In this document: piece after piece, positions 18,539-27,044 of the stretch | Layout of the letters: every line of letters starts with the position of its first letter | How positions within the stretch are numbered: position 1 is the stretch's first letter | Source of the DNA: Streptomyces showdoensis | GTDB taxonomy: Bacteria; Actinomycetota; Actinomycetes; Streptomycetales; Streptomycetaceae | Direction: 5' to 3' | DNA: 64,000 nt | Assembly (NCBI RefSeq): GCF_039535475.1 | Contig: NZ_BAAAXG010000002.1 | Span: 310,001 to 374,000, forward strand | Position numbers and translations under genes: made by a program | Notes under the pieces: model-generated | The model's database searches: none | Told to the model about the DNA's origin: nothing | Seen by the model: only the letters and a program-made list of their open reading frames with translations

Positions 18539-19346
18539 CCGGGCCCGCATCCTCGGGACCGGCACCGAGGCCGGCCCCGACTCCGGAGCCGGCGCCGATT
18601 CCTCCGCGGACGTCGGCGCCGACGCCGTCGCGCGGCGGGTCCGCGACACCCTGGAGGGCGTCTTCGCCGCCGTCGCCGCCACCCGCGCCGACACCGCTGC
18701 CCTGCTCACCGCCGCGGCCGCCGCCGGCCGGCCCCCCGTCTCCGCCGACCTCGCCGCACTCCGGCCCGGCCTGCACGGCCGGCTCGCCGCCCAGGACCTC
18801 GTCTCCGGCGCCGGGTTCGTCGCCGCGCCCGGTCTCCTCGGCGACGTACCGGCCTGGCTGGAGTGGTGGCAGCGCGGGCCCGAGGGCACGGTCCGCCCAC
18901 TGCTGCTCGACCTCGACCCGGAGCACTCCGCGTACTCCGACTACACCCACTGGGACTGGTACGCGCTGCCCCGCGAGACCGGGCAGCGGGCCGTCGCCGG
19001 GCCGTACGTCGACTACCTCTGCTCCGACGAGTACAGCCTCACCCTCTCCGCCCCCGTCCACCTCGGCGGACGCTTCGTCGGGGTCGCCGCGGCCGACGTC
19101 TACTTGCGGCACTTCGAGGCGGCCGTCCTGCCCGTGCTCCAGCAACTCCCCGTCCCCGCGCGGCTGGTGAACGCCCGCGGCCGGGTCGCCGCCTCCACCG
19201 ACCCCGGCCACCTCGGGGGCTCCCTCACCAAGGGCCCCGACCTCGCCGCCGTCCTCGCCGCCCCGCCGGCCGTCCACCGTCACGGAACCCTGCGCCTGAC
19301 GCCCTGCGCGGGCACCCCGCTGGTGCTGGTGACACCGGAACCGTGA
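18489..19346 (+). CDS. Cache-domain protein
   Basis: 285 residues. No transmembrane span is visible, although extracellular cache sensors normally have one, so it may act in the cytosol. An N-terminal helical part (about 40-100) is followed by a dCache-like domain with HWDWYALPRE, VAGPYVDYLCSDEYSL and LSAPVHLGGRFVGVAAADV. The Trp-Tyr, Tyr and Asp residues resemble ligand contacts of amine/amino-acid-binding cache domains, but that reading is only suggestive. ATG 18489 has GAGGAGG six bases upstream. It overlaps the GntR gene and is next to a polyamine-type importer, so it may sense or bind the same ligand. Confidence 0.82.
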   Translation: MARSTGLARPTGAAAPDRARILGTGTEAGPDSGAGADSSADVGADAVARRVRDTLEGVFAAVAATRADTAALLTAAAAAGRPPVSADLAALRPGLHGRLAAQDLVSGAGFVAAPGLLGDVPAWLEWWQRGPEGTVRPLLLDLDPEHSAYSDYTHWDWYALPRETGQRAVAGPYVDYLCSDEYSLTLSAPVHLGGRFVGVAAADVYLRHFEAAVLPVLQQLPVPARLVNARGRVAASTDPGHLGGSLTKGPDLAAVLAAPPAVHRHGTLRLTPCAGTPLVLVTPEP

Positions 19347-19368
19347 ACGGCCCCCGGGCGCTGCCGAC

Positions 19369-19414
19369 ACCACCGGTACGCGACGGTCGGCACCACCGGT
19401 ACGCGCCGGTCGGC
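19369..19414. repeat. Two-copy 23-base tandem repeat
   Basis: Two copies of a 23-base unit starting ACCACCGGTACGCG and ending GGTCGGC, differing at one base. A partial third copy follows (GCCACC). They lie in the 182-base gap between the cache-domain and TPR genes. The central ACCGGT is self-complementary. No function is visible. Confidence 0.7.
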
Positions 19415-19528
19415 GCCACCCGAGCCGCCCGGTCGGCGGAGCGGCCCCACGACCGGCCCCGCAGCAGGACGTTCCACGACCTGGCGGTCCCTGTCGGCGC
19501 GTCCCGGCCGAGCTGCGAGGATGACCCC

Positions 19529-20029
19529 ATGAGCACCGAGGACAGAGACACCCTGCTGGCCGAGGCGGTCGCCCTGCGCGAGCGCGGCAGCCGCGAGGAG
19601 GCCCGCGAGCGACTCGTCGCCCTGGCGGCCCGCCACCCGGCCGACCCCGAGGTCGCCTACCAGGCCGCCTGGGCCCACGACGTGCTCGGCCTGGAGGCCG
19701 AGGCGGTGCCGTACTACGAGAGGGCCCTGGCGGCGGAGGGCCTGGCCGCCGAGGACCGCAGGGGCGCACTCCTGGGCCTCGGCAGCACCTACCGCACCCT
19801 GGGCCGCTACGAGGAGGCCGTCGCCACCCTGCGGCGCGGCACCGAGGAGTTCCCGGAGGACGGCGCCCTCCGCACCTTCCTCGCCATGGCCCTCTACAAC
19901 ACGGGCCGGCACCACGACTCCGCCCGGCTCCTGCTCCGCCTCCTCGCGGAGACGAGCGACGACCCGTTCGTCCGGCAGTACCGGAAGGCCATCGCGTACT
20001 ACGCGGAGGACCTCGACCGGGTGGAGTGA
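19529..20029 (+). CDS. Tetratricopeptide-repeat protein
   Basis: 166 residues of helical repeats: AVALRERGSREEARERLVAL, AAWAHDVLGLEAEAVPYYER, LGLGSTYRTLGRYEEAVATL and FLAMALYNTGRHHDSARLLL. About four TPR units are present with no catalytic domain. It is probably a protein-interaction scaffold in the cytosol. The ATG at 19529 lies within an overlapping ATGACCCCATG; the first ATG meets a stop at once, so the second is the start. Confidence 0.88.
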   Translation: MSTEDRDTLLAEAVALRERGSREEARERLVALAARHPADPEVAYQAAWAHDVLGLEAEAVPYYERALAAEGLAAEDRRGALLGLGSTYRTLGRYEEAVATLRRGTEEFPEDGALRTFLAMALYNTGRHHDSARLLLRLLAETSDDPFVRQYRKAIAYYAEDLDRVE

Positions 20030-20079
20030 CGGGGCGGCGGAAGGCCCGCCGAGGGGAGCGGGGCACGGGCCGTCGGGGA

Positions 20080-20708
20080 CTACGTCTCCGACGCCGCCGG
20101 GAGGGCCGTGCGCAGCCGGTCGAGGAGGACCCGGGCCGCCGGGCCCGAGGGGCCGGCGGCCTGCCAGGCGAGGGCGATGCGGGCGCGCATCCCGGGTTCG
20201 ACGATCCGCACGCTGCGGAGCTCCCCGCCGGCGGCGGGCCCGTCGTCCTCCCCCGCGAGGACCGCGACGCCGAGGCCCCGGGAGGCCAGCCGGGCGAGCG
20301 TCCCCGGGGCGGCCGCCTCGAACGTCACCCGCGGCCTGAACCCCGCCTGCGCGCAGCCGCGTTCGAGCGCCGCGCACACCCCCGTACCGTGCGGCAGGCA
20401 GATCAGCGGCCGGTCGCGCAGCGCGGCGAGCGGCACCCCGGCGCCGTCGGTGTGGTCGAGGAGCGGTTCGCCCGGCGCGACGGCGGCGACCAGCGGGACA
20501 TCGACGACCACGTGGTGGGGCCGCTCCCGGCGGCGGTTCCTCCGCCGCCGTCCCGAGGAGCGCGATGTCGAGGCCGCCCCAGCTCCTTCTCCAACTGGCG
20601 GATCCGGGCGCTGAGACCGGGCTGGGCCAGATGCAGCCGGGCCGCGGCGCGGGTGAAGCCGCCCTCGTCGACGACGGAGACGAAGTAGCGCAGTTGCCGG
20701 AGCTCCAT
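20080..20708 (-). pseudogene. LysR-family regulator, deleted and frameshifted
   Basis: Only 629 bases of a gene normally about 900. Frame one (20708 down to about 20577) encodes an intact DNA-binding domain, [20 protein letters not shown] to IRQLEKELG. It breaks directly into [12 protein letters not shown] in a second frame, so about 80-90 codons of linker and sensor domain are missing. Near 20530 the reading moves to a third frame with [23 protein letters not shown] and the usual C-terminus RVLLDRLRTAL. The two breaks cannot be fixed by one base, so this is a real pseudogene rather than a single read error. A truncated DNA-binding fragment might still be made. Confidence 0.8.
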
Positions 20709-20802
20709 AACCGGTGATTCCAGAGCGCAGCACATCTGCCCGTGGATCTGTCGTCCGACGCACGACAGGCACGGCCCCCGGCCTGACCCCGCCGGACGGG
20801 TG

Positions 20803-21135
20803 CTAGTCGTTCACCGCCGTCAGGAGCACCACCGAGTCCTCCAGGGCGGTGAGCCCGTGCCGTTCCTTCGGGATCATCTGGAGCCCGCCCGCCGCCACCT
20901 CCTGCGCGCGGCCCGAGGCGGTCAGTTCCACCCGGCCGCGCAGGACCTGGAGGCTCGCCGCCGGGGGCGCGTTGTGCTCGTCGAGGGAGGTGCCGGCGGT
21001 CAGCGCGATCACGCTCTGCCGGAGCACGCCGTCGTGCACCACCAGATGGGCGCTGCGGCCGTGGGGCGAGGTGCGGGCCAGGGCCAGGTGGTCGTCGGCG
21101 AGAGCGCCCAGGTCGAAGGGGGCGGGCTGCTGCAT
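20803..21135 (-). CDS. Small cupin-like protein
   Basis: 110 residues with a single cupin barrel: [20 protein letters not shown] and [13 protein letters not shown], then [19 protein letters not shown]. The metal-binding His set is reduced (one His in DEHNAPP, one in ERHGL), so catalysis is uncertain. AGGGAGA six bases before the ATG gives the start. The gene lies 75 bases from the MFS transporter stop, on the same strand, and could be its partner. Confidence 0.8.
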   Translation of the reverse strand: MQQPAPFDLGALADDHLALARTSPHGRSAHLVVHDGVLRQSVIALTAGTSLDEHNAPPAASLQVLRGRVELTASGRAQEVAAGGLQMIPKERHGLTALEDSVVLLTAVND

Positions 21136-21215
21136 CGTGTCTCCCTGTGAGGGGCGCGGACCGGTACCCCCAGCCTTGCGCGTGGCGGGCGTGGCGCAAG
21201 TCGGGGCCGGGCGCC

Positions 21216-22442
21216 TCAGACCCGGGCGGCGCGGCGGCGCCGGGCGGCGGCCCGGGCGCCCGCGGTGGTGAAGACGCCTGCGGCGAGGACCGTGGCCCGC
21301 CAGCCGTACGCCCCGTACAGCCACGCCGCCGTGAGCGAGCCCAGGGCGCCGCCGCCGAACGTGGCCAGCATGAAGACCGTGTTCGCCCGCGCGGCCACCT
21401 CGCGGCCGAGCCCGAGGACCCGGGCCTGGTTCGCGACCTGGCAGGCGCTCGTGCCCAGGACGACGAGGCCGGCGGCCGCCACCAGGGCCACCGGCGAGCG
21501 CGGCGCCAGGCCCGCGACCGCGAGCCCGAGGCCCACGCACCCGAGGGCCCGGCGGCCGACCCGGCCCGCGCCGAGCCGGTCGGTGAGCGGCCCCGCGTAC
21601 GCCGAGGCCAGCGCGGCCGGCACGGTGAGCAGCCCGAACAGTCCGGCCGCCCCCGGCCCGTACCCGAGGGGCGGGGCCGCCAGGTGGAAGACGAGCGCCG
21701 CCCAGAAGACGCTGTACGCGGCGAAGACGCACGCCCCGACGAGCGCCGACCGGCGGAGCGCCCGGTGGAGGCCCAGGAGCCCGGGCAGTCCGGCCAGCAT
21801 CCGCCCGTACGGCACCCGGCGCCGGTCCGGCGCGCCCAGTCGCTCCGGCAGCGCCCGCGGCAGCACGCAGAGCAGGGCGGCCGTCGCCGCGGCGGCCACC
21901 AGGTAGGCCGCGCGCCAGCTGCCGCTCGCGTCGGACACGGCGCCGGAGACGGTCCGGGACAGGGTGGAGCCGAGGGTGAGGCCCAGGCCGATCAGGCCGA
22001 CCACCCGGCCGCGCCGCTCGGCGCCCGCGAGGACGGCCGCCACCGGGGTGAGGATCTGCGGCAGCACGGTGGTCGTCGACAGGGCGAGGGTCGCGAGGAG
22101 GAGCGTGAGGACGTTCGGGGCCGCGGCGGCCACGAGGAGCGCGCCGGCGGTCAGGGCGAGCAGCGTTCCCGTCAGGCGGCGCAGCCGGGCGGTGTCCGCG
22201 AGCGGCACGAGGAGCAGGAGGCCCAGCGCGTAGCCGGCCTGCGCCGCGGTGGCGACCAGTCCGGCGGTCCGGTCGGAGACGCCGAGGCCGTCGGCCACGG
22301 CGGCGAGCAGCGGTTGCGGGAAGTAGATGTTGGCGACGGTCACCGCCCCGGCGAGGGCGAGCACCAGCACGTTGACGGGAGCGGGCGCGGGCGCGGGAGC
22401 GGGAGCAGACGCGACGCGTGGGCGGGAGGGGAGGAGGGTCAC
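21216..22442 (-). CDS. MFS transporter, YnfM-like
   Basis: 408 residues with 12 predicted spans. ANIYFPQPLLAAVADGLGVS is typical of the arabinose/YnfM efflux group, and LVPLADTARLRRLT carries the loop 2 motif. It should export a small molecule using the proton gradient; the substrate is unknown. GTG 22442 is preferred since MTLLPSRP begins the compact N-terminus; the frame is open to 22493 with an alternative ATG upstream. It is divergent from the LysR gene at 22532, which may control it. Confidence 0.88.
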   Translation of the reverse strand: MTLLPSRPRVASAPAPAPAPAPVNVLVLALAGAVTVANIYFPQPLLAAVADGLGVSDRTAGLVATAAQAGYALGLLLLVPLADTARLRRLTGTLLALTAGALLVAAAAPNVLTLLLATLALSTTTVLPQILTPVAAVLAGAERRGRVVGLIGLGLTLGSTLSRTVSGAVSDASGSWRAAYLVAAAATAALLCVLPRALPERLGAPDRRRVPYGRMLAGLPGLLGLHRALRRSALVGACVFAAYSVFWAALVFHLAAPPLGYGPGAAGLFGLLTVPAALASAYAGPLTDRLGAGRVGRRALGCVGLGLAVAGLAPRSPVALVAAAGLVVLGTSACQVANQARVLGLGREVAARANTVFMLATFGGGALGSLTAAWLYGAYGWRATVLAAGVFTTAGARAAARRRRAARV

Positions 22443-22531
22443 GTCCTCAGCGTTCCGTCCGGGGGCACCGCCCATCAAGGTGCAACAATGCAAGCGGCGT
22501 TGAGTCAGGCTAAACGATCGGAGGCGGCCCG

Positions 22532-23446
22532 GTGCTCGAACGGCATGAACTGGAGGCGTTCCTGACCCTCGGCGACGAGCTGCACTTCGGCCGCACCGCC
22601 GAGCTCCTCGGCGTCTCCACCGGCCGGATCAGCCAGACGATCAGGAAGCTGGAGCGCCGCGTCGGCACCCCGCTCTTCGCGCGGACCAGCCGCAGCGTCC
22701 GGCTCACCCCCGTCGGCCGCCGCCTCCACGAGGAACTCCGCCCGGCCCACCGGCAGATCCTCGCCGCCCTCGAACGCGCCACCACCGCCGGACGCGGGAT
22801 GCTCGGCACCCTGCGGGTCGGCTTCGCCTCCCCCTGGGGCGGCGCCCTGCTCACCGCCGCGGCGGACGCCTTCCTCGCCGACCACCCCGGCTGCGCGATC
22901 ACCCTCCGGGAAGTCCCGCTCGACGTCGGCACCCGCCCGGTCGAGGACGGCGAGCTCGACCTCCAGTACGCCACCTTCCCGGCCGCCGCCCCCGGCCTCA
23001 CCGCCGGACCGGTCCTGATCCGCGAGGACCGGGTGCTGCTCGTCGCGGCCGCCCACCCGCTGGCCGGGCGCGCCTCCGTCGGGCTCGACGACCTCGCGGG
23101 GGAGACCCTGGTGACCTCCGGCGCCGGCCACCCCCGCGCCTGGCGCGAGGCGCACTACCCGACGCGCACCCCCTCCGGCGCGGCCGTCCGCCACGGCCCC
23201 TCCGCCGCCACCTGGGAAGAGGTGCTCTCCCTGGTCGGCGCCGGCCGCGGCGTCTCCCCGGGCGCGGCCCGCGGCGCCCGCTACCACCCGCGCCCCGGCA
23301 TCGTCTACGTGCCCTTCCACGACGCCCCGCCCCTGGAGTACGGCCTCGTCTGGGCGACGGCCGCGGAGTCCGCCCTGATCAGGGCGTTCACCGAGACGGC
23401 GGCGCGTGTCCCTGCCGAGGACGGGGGGACACCGGGGCTACGGTGA
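22532..23446 (+). CDS. LysR-family regulator
   Basis: 304 residues. The helix-turn-helix is in LEAFLTLGDELHFGRTAELL and LGVSTGRISQTIRKLERRVG (about 7-50). The periplasmic-binding-like sensor domain runs from about 92 (GTLRVGFASPWGG) to the end. Start is GTG with GGAGG upstream in CGGAGGCGGCCC. In the 89-base gap to the divergent MFS gene, TGCAACAATGCA offers a candidate LysR site. The EamA gene starts four bases after its stop and may be in the same message. Confidence 0.9.
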   Translation: MLERHELEAFLTLGDELHFGRTAELLGVSTGRISQTIRKLERRVGTPLFARTSRSVRLTPVGRRLHEELRPAHRQILAALERATTAGRGMLGTLRVGFASPWGGALLTAAADAFLADHPGCAITLREVPLDVGTRPVEDGELDLQYATFPAAAPGLTAGPVLIREDRVLLVAAAHPLAGRASVGLDDLAGETLVTSGAGHPRAWREAHYPTRTPSGAAVRHGPSAATWEEVLSLVGAGRGVSPGAARGARYHPRPGIVYVPFHDAPPLEYGLVWATAAESALIRAFTETAARVPAEDGGTPGLR

Positions 23447-23450
23447 GCCG

Positions 23451-24341
23451 GTGCAGCGCGCCGAGGACCGGCTGACGCTCGCCGCGTTCGCGGCCACCGC
23501 GTTCCTCGCCGGCGGCAACGCGGTCGGGATCCGCTTCAGCAACCGAGAGCTCGACCCCCTGTGGGGTGCCTCCCTCCGCTTCGGCACGGCCTCGTTGGTC
23601 CTGCTCGCCGTCATGGCCGTGATGCGGCTGCGGTTCCCGCGCGGGAAGGCGCTCGCCGGAGCGGCCCTGTTCGGCCTCCTCGACTTCGGCGTGCCCTTCG
23701 CCCTCGCCTACTACGCCCTCGTCCACGTCCACGCCGGACTCGCCCAGACCGTCCTCGCGCTCACGCCCCTCGTCACCCTGCTCCTCGCCGTCGCCCAGCG
23801 TCTCGAACGCTTCCGGGTGACCGCGGCCGTCGGGACCGTCCTCGCCGCCGCCGGAGTGGCCGTCATCTTCCGGGTGCCGCTCAGCGGCTCGGTGCCGCTG
23901 TTCTCCTTCCTCGCGATCCTCGGCAGCACGTTCTGCTTCGCACAGGCGGCGGTCCTGGTGCGGCGGCTGCCCGAGGTGCACCCCGTCACCATGAACGCCG
24001 TCGGCATGACCACCGCCTCCGTGCTCCTCCTCGCGGGCTCGGCCGCCGCCGGCGACGTCTGGCGCCTCCCGCACCGCCCCGCCACCTGGTGGGCGCTCGC
24101 CTACCTGGTCGTGGTCGGCTCCGTCCTCCTCTTCGTGCTCTACCTGTTCGTGCTGCACCGCTGGGACGCGTCCCGCGCCGCGTACGTCTTCGTCATCGTC
24201 CCCGTCATCACGATCGTGCTCTCCGCCTGGCTCGACGACGAACCCCTGACCTCCTCCCTGCTCCTGGGCACGCCGCTGATCCTCGCCGGCGTGTACGTGG
24301 GCGCGCTGTGGCGCCGGCCCCGGGACCGGGACGCCTCCTAG
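23451..24341 (+). CDS. EamA/DMT-family transporter
   Basis: 296 residues, ten predicted spans in two EamA halves: the first half has AFLAGGNAVGIRFSN and LAQTVLALTPLVTLLLA, the second AQAAVLVRRLPEVHPVTMNA and WDASRAAYVFVIVPVI. It is a putative metabolite exporter of unknown substrate. GTG 23451 gives a start directly before the first span. It follows the LysR stop by four bases. Its last codons overlap the end of the convergent MpaB gene by four bases. Confidence 0.88.
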   Translation: MQRAEDRLTLAAFAATAFLAGGNAVGIRFSNRELDPLWGASLRFGTASLVLLAVMAVMRLRFPRGKALAGAALFGLLDFGVPFALAYYALVHVHAGLAQTVLALTPLVTLLLAVAQRLERFRVTAAVGTVLAAAGVAVIFRVPLSGSVPLFSFLAILGSTFCFAQAAVLVRRLPEVHPVTMNAVGMTTASVLLLAGSAAAGDVWRLPHRPATWWALAYLVVVGSVLLFVLYLFVLHRWDASRAAYVFVIVPVITIVLSAWLDDEPLTSSLLLGTPLILAGVYVGALWRRPRDRDAS

Positions 24342-25501
24342 GAGCCCAGCACGGGCGCGGGCGGGGTCCAGCGCCGGGTGCGGGGGACCGTGGACGCGAC
24401 CCCGAAGTCGGCCTTGAGGTGCTCGGGGATGGCGTAGTGCATCACGCGCCCCCGGGTCAGGGAGGAGAGCTCGAAGACCGTGGTCAGGTGGCCGATCCGG
24501 TCGAGGGCCCAGGCGCCCAGCGGGGAGTGGTCCTCGATGGTCTCCAGGACGCCCAGGAGGTGCGGCACGGCCTTGACCACCGTGTCCCACGCGGTGCGCG
24601 GCACCTCCAGCCAGTCGGCGGAGGTCTCGCCGACGAGGAAGCGGATCAGGGCCGAGACGATCGGGTCGAAGAAGGTGCCGGGCACGACCTCCTCGTACAG
24701 GTCGATCAGCTGCCGGGTCAGCACCGCGCCCTCCGCGGAGGGACCCATGTACCGGATCATGTAGCGGTCGAGGAACTCCCTGGCCTCGGCGAGGTCCTGC
24801 GGGACGCTGTCCTGGTCGACCCCGAGCATGGCGCCGACGACCTTCCACGCGTAGTAGTAGGCCTCCGCGCCCTCCGTGGACATGTGGACACCGAGCCGGT
24901 GCAGGCTGTCGAGGACGAGCATCGAGAAGAACATCTGCCCGCCGATCATGTCCTCCTGACAGATCGGCACCCCCAGAGCGGCGGTGTCCCAGCGGTCCTC
25001 GCGGGTGAGGTGGTGCCGGATCGAGGCGTGCAGGAGGCGCACCTTCTGGGCGGCGGGGACGAACCGGCCGCCGGCCTCGAAGGCGTCGGGCCGCATCAGG
25101 TGGACGGTGAACTGGCCGGTCTCGGCCATCCGCTTGGACGGGTACGCGAGCCCGTGGGTGGTCGCCAGCAGCTTCGCCACGTGGGGGACGAGGTAGCAGG
25201 CGGGCATGGAGGCGAAGGACAGCGCGGTCGTGATGTGCACGTCGTTGTCGATGAAGAACAGCCGGGCCTTCTCCATCTCCTCCCAGTCCACCCAGGACGG
25301 AGCCGCGCTCGTGACGTGGAGGTACTCGCGCGCCACTTCGGGCAGCCCGTCGGGCAGGGGGGCGCCGGCGACGGACACGTACCGCATCAGGGTGTTGAAC
25401 TTTCCGACCTCGCCGCGTTCGAAGAGCGTGGCGACCGTGGCGTCGGCGAGTTCGTCGCCGGTCCGGCGCAGGGCGTCCATCGACGCCTCGGTGAGGGACA
25501 T
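24338..25501 (-). CDS. Oxygenase, MpaB/latex-clearing family (DUF2236)
   Basis: 387 residues, mostly helical. The conserved core has VRLLHASIRHHLTRE, ICQEDMIGGQMFFSMLVLDS and DRYMIRYMGPSAEG, the pattern of heme b oxygenases of the MpaB/Lcp/DUF2236 group (rubber-cleaving and prenyl-side-chain-cleaving enzymes). No signal peptide is present. AAGGAG six bases upstream supports the ATG. It follows a polyprenyl-diphosphate synthase, which suggests a polyprenyl substrate, but this is inferred from location and family only. Its 3' end overlaps EamA by four bases. Confidence 0.85.
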   Translation of the reverse strand: MSLTEASMDALRRTGDELADATVATLFERGEVGKFNTLMRYVSVAGAPLPDGLPEVAREYLHVTSAAPSWVDWEEMEKARLFFIDNDVHITTALSFASMPACYLVPHVAKLLATTHGLAYPSKRMAETGQFTVHLMRPDAFEAGGRFVPAAQKVRLLHASIRHHLTREDRWDTAALGVPICQEDMIGGQMFFSMLVLDSLHRLGVHMSTEGAEAYYYAWKVVGAMLGVDQDSVPQDLAEAREFLDRYMIRYMGPSAEGAVLTRQLIDLYEEVVPGTFFDPIVSALIRFLVGETSADWLEVPRTAWDTVVKAVPHLLGVLETIEDHSPLGAWALDRIGHLTTVFELSSLTRGRVMHYAIPEHLKADFGVASTVPRTRRWTPPAPVLGS

Positions 25502-25540
25502 GCGGGGCTCCTTGGGTCTCCTTGCACGGGGGTCGTACGC

Positions 25541-25580
25541 AGGGGAGGGGAGGGGAGGGGAGGGGAGGGGAGGGGAGGGG
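25541..25580 (+). repeat. (AGGGG)8 tract, G-quadruplex candidate
   Basis: Eight uninterrupted AGGGG units followed by ACGGGGCGGGGCGGGACGGG, giving more than ten G-runs of three or four. It lies in the 115-base gap between the polyprenyl synthase and MpaB genes, 40 bases before the MpaB start. On the template strand for these genes it may fold into a G-quadruplex. Copy number is likely to vary by slippage. Confidence 0.85.
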
Positions 25581-25616
25581 ACGGGGCGGGGCGGGACGGG
25601 AACGGGCGGTACGCGG

Positions 25617-26687
25617 TCAGGAGGGCCGGATCGCGGCCGAGTGCGCGAGCGCGGTCAGGGCGGCGGCGCTCGCCGGGGCCACGTCCAGGGAGCCGAGCGC
25701 GCCCAGCGCCTCCTCGACCCGCGCGGCGATCATGTCCTCGACCCGGTGGGGCGCCTTCAGCCGGAGCATCAGCGCGCGGACCTCGTCCAGCGCGCCGCGC
25801 TCCGTCCGAGGGTCGCCGTCCGGACCGCCCCGCCCCAGGAGGGCGCGCAGCCGGTCGCGGTCACCCGGCCCGGCGAGCCGCCAGGTCTCGGCGAGCAGGG
25901 CCGTGGGCCGGTGGCCGCGCAGGTCGTCCCCGTCGGACTTGCCGGTGCGCTCCGGGTCGCCGAAGAGCCCGAGCAGGTCGTCCCGGAGCTGGAACGCCTC
26001 GCCCAGCGGCAGCCCGTACGCCGCGTACCCCTCGCCCAGGAGCCGCCCGGCGCCCGCGAGGGCACCGCCGATCAGCAAGGGCTGCTCCACGGTGTACTTC
26101 GCGGTCTTGTAGCGGATCACCTTCAGCGACGCCTCCGTGTCCGGGACGGCGCCGGTGTGCAGGATCTCCAGGCACTCGCCCGCGACCAGGTCGCGGGCCA
26201 GCAGTGCCCACAGCGGACGGGCCCGGCCGAGATAGGCGGCGGGCAGGCCGCTGGTCACGAACAGCTGGCCGGCCAGCGACATCAGCAGGTCGCCCACGAG
26301 CATCGCCAGCGAACGGGCGGCGCCGGCGGCCCGCGGATGGTGCGGCAGGGCGGCGCGCAGCGCGAGGTGCGCGGTGGGCCGGCCGTGGCGGAGCGGGCTG
26401 TCGTCGACGAGGTCGTCGTGCACGACGGCCGCCGCGTGGACCAGTTCGAGCGCGGCCGCCGCCCGCAGCAGGGCCTCGCTGTCCGGCTGCCCCGCCCCGC
26501 GCCAGCCCCAGTAGCAGAACGCCGCCCGCAGCCGCTTGCCCGCCGCGACCGCCGTCTCCAGCTCGACGGCGACCGGCGCCAGGGCCGGGTCGACCGCCGC
26601 CAGCAGATCGGCCTCCTGGGCGACGAAGCGGTGCAGCGCGGTGTCGACGCGGGCCTTGAACGCGGCCGGGTCCCAGGCCTCAGTCAT
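25617..26687 (-). CDS. Polyprenyl diphosphate synthase (GGPP-type)
   Basis: 356 residues. The first aspartate-rich motif DDLVDD is at 91-96 and the second, QLRDDLLGLFGDPERTGKS, near 230. KLRAAFCYWG and AKYTVEQPLLIGG are also conserved in the trans-prenyltransferases. It condenses isopentenyl diphosphate to make geranylgeranyl or a longer diphosphate. The start overlaps the upstream 92-residue gene by eight bases, so it is translationally coupled. It is followed by the MpaB-like oxygenase, implying a small terpenoid operon. Confidence 0.93.
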   Translation of the reverse strand: MTEAWDPAAFKARVDTALHRFVAQEADLLAAVDPALAPVAVELETAVAAGKRLRAAFCYWGWRGAGQPDSEALLRAAAALELVHAAAVVHDDLVDDSPLRHGRPTAHLALRAALPHHPRAAGAARSLAMLVGDLLMSLAGQLFVTSGLPAAYLGRARPLWALLARDLVAGECLEILHTGAVPDTEASLKVIRYKTAKYTVEQPLLIGGALAGAGRLLGEGYAAYGLPLGEAFQLRDDLLGLFGDPERTGKSDGDDLRGHRPTALLAETWRLAGPGDRDRLRALLGRGGPDGDPRTERGALDEVRALMLRLKAPHRVEDMIAARVEEALGALGSLDVAPASAAALTALAHSAAIRPS

Positions 26688-26958
26688 CGGCGGAGCCCCG
26701 CCGGTCCCGCACGTGCCGGGCCAGCACCTCCAGGTGCGGCGGCGGTGCGGCGGCGTACCGGTCGAGCGCGAGGCGGCCGCGTGCCCTCAGGTCCCGCTCG
26801 GCCTCGGAGGCCAGCTCGGCCGCGTCCGAACGGCGCAGCAGCCCCCGGACCGTGCCCAGCGCCGACCCCAGCGTGCTCACCGCCAGATCGGCGAGTCCCG
26901 CCACGAGTAACACGGCCTGGTCGTCCAGGCCTTCGGGGCGTCCCTCGTCCCGCGTCAT
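26680..26958 (-). CDS. Small protein upstream of polyprenyl synthase
   Basis: 92 residues. MTRDEGRPEGLDDQAVLLVA opens into one hydrophobic stretch (about 15-40, AGLADLAVSTLGSALGTVRG), then a charged helix (AELASEAERDLRARGRLALD). No known domain is recognised. GGAGG eight bases before the ATG supports translation. Its stop overlaps the polyprenyl synthase start, so the two are translated together, and it may be an accessory or membrane-anchoring partner. Confidence 0.75.
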   Translation of the reverse strand: MTRDEGRPEGLDDQAVLLVAGLADLAVSTLGSALGTVRGLLRRSDAAELASEAERDLRARGRLALDRYAAAPPPHLEVLARHVRDRRGSADD

Positions 26959-27044
26959 GTCGTCCTCCCACCTCGGATGCGTCCGGTCCAGCGTGACGCG
27001 GTGCGCGGCGGGAGACCGACGGAACTCACGAACGAGTGAACGAG

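Noticed and set aside
25541..25580. Possible CRISPR-like repeat array
   Set aside because: Units are five bases with no spacers; a simple sequence repeat.
23561..26659. 1032-codon open frame across EamA, MpaB and prenyl synthase genes
   Set aside because: Spans several real genes in other frames with no family match.
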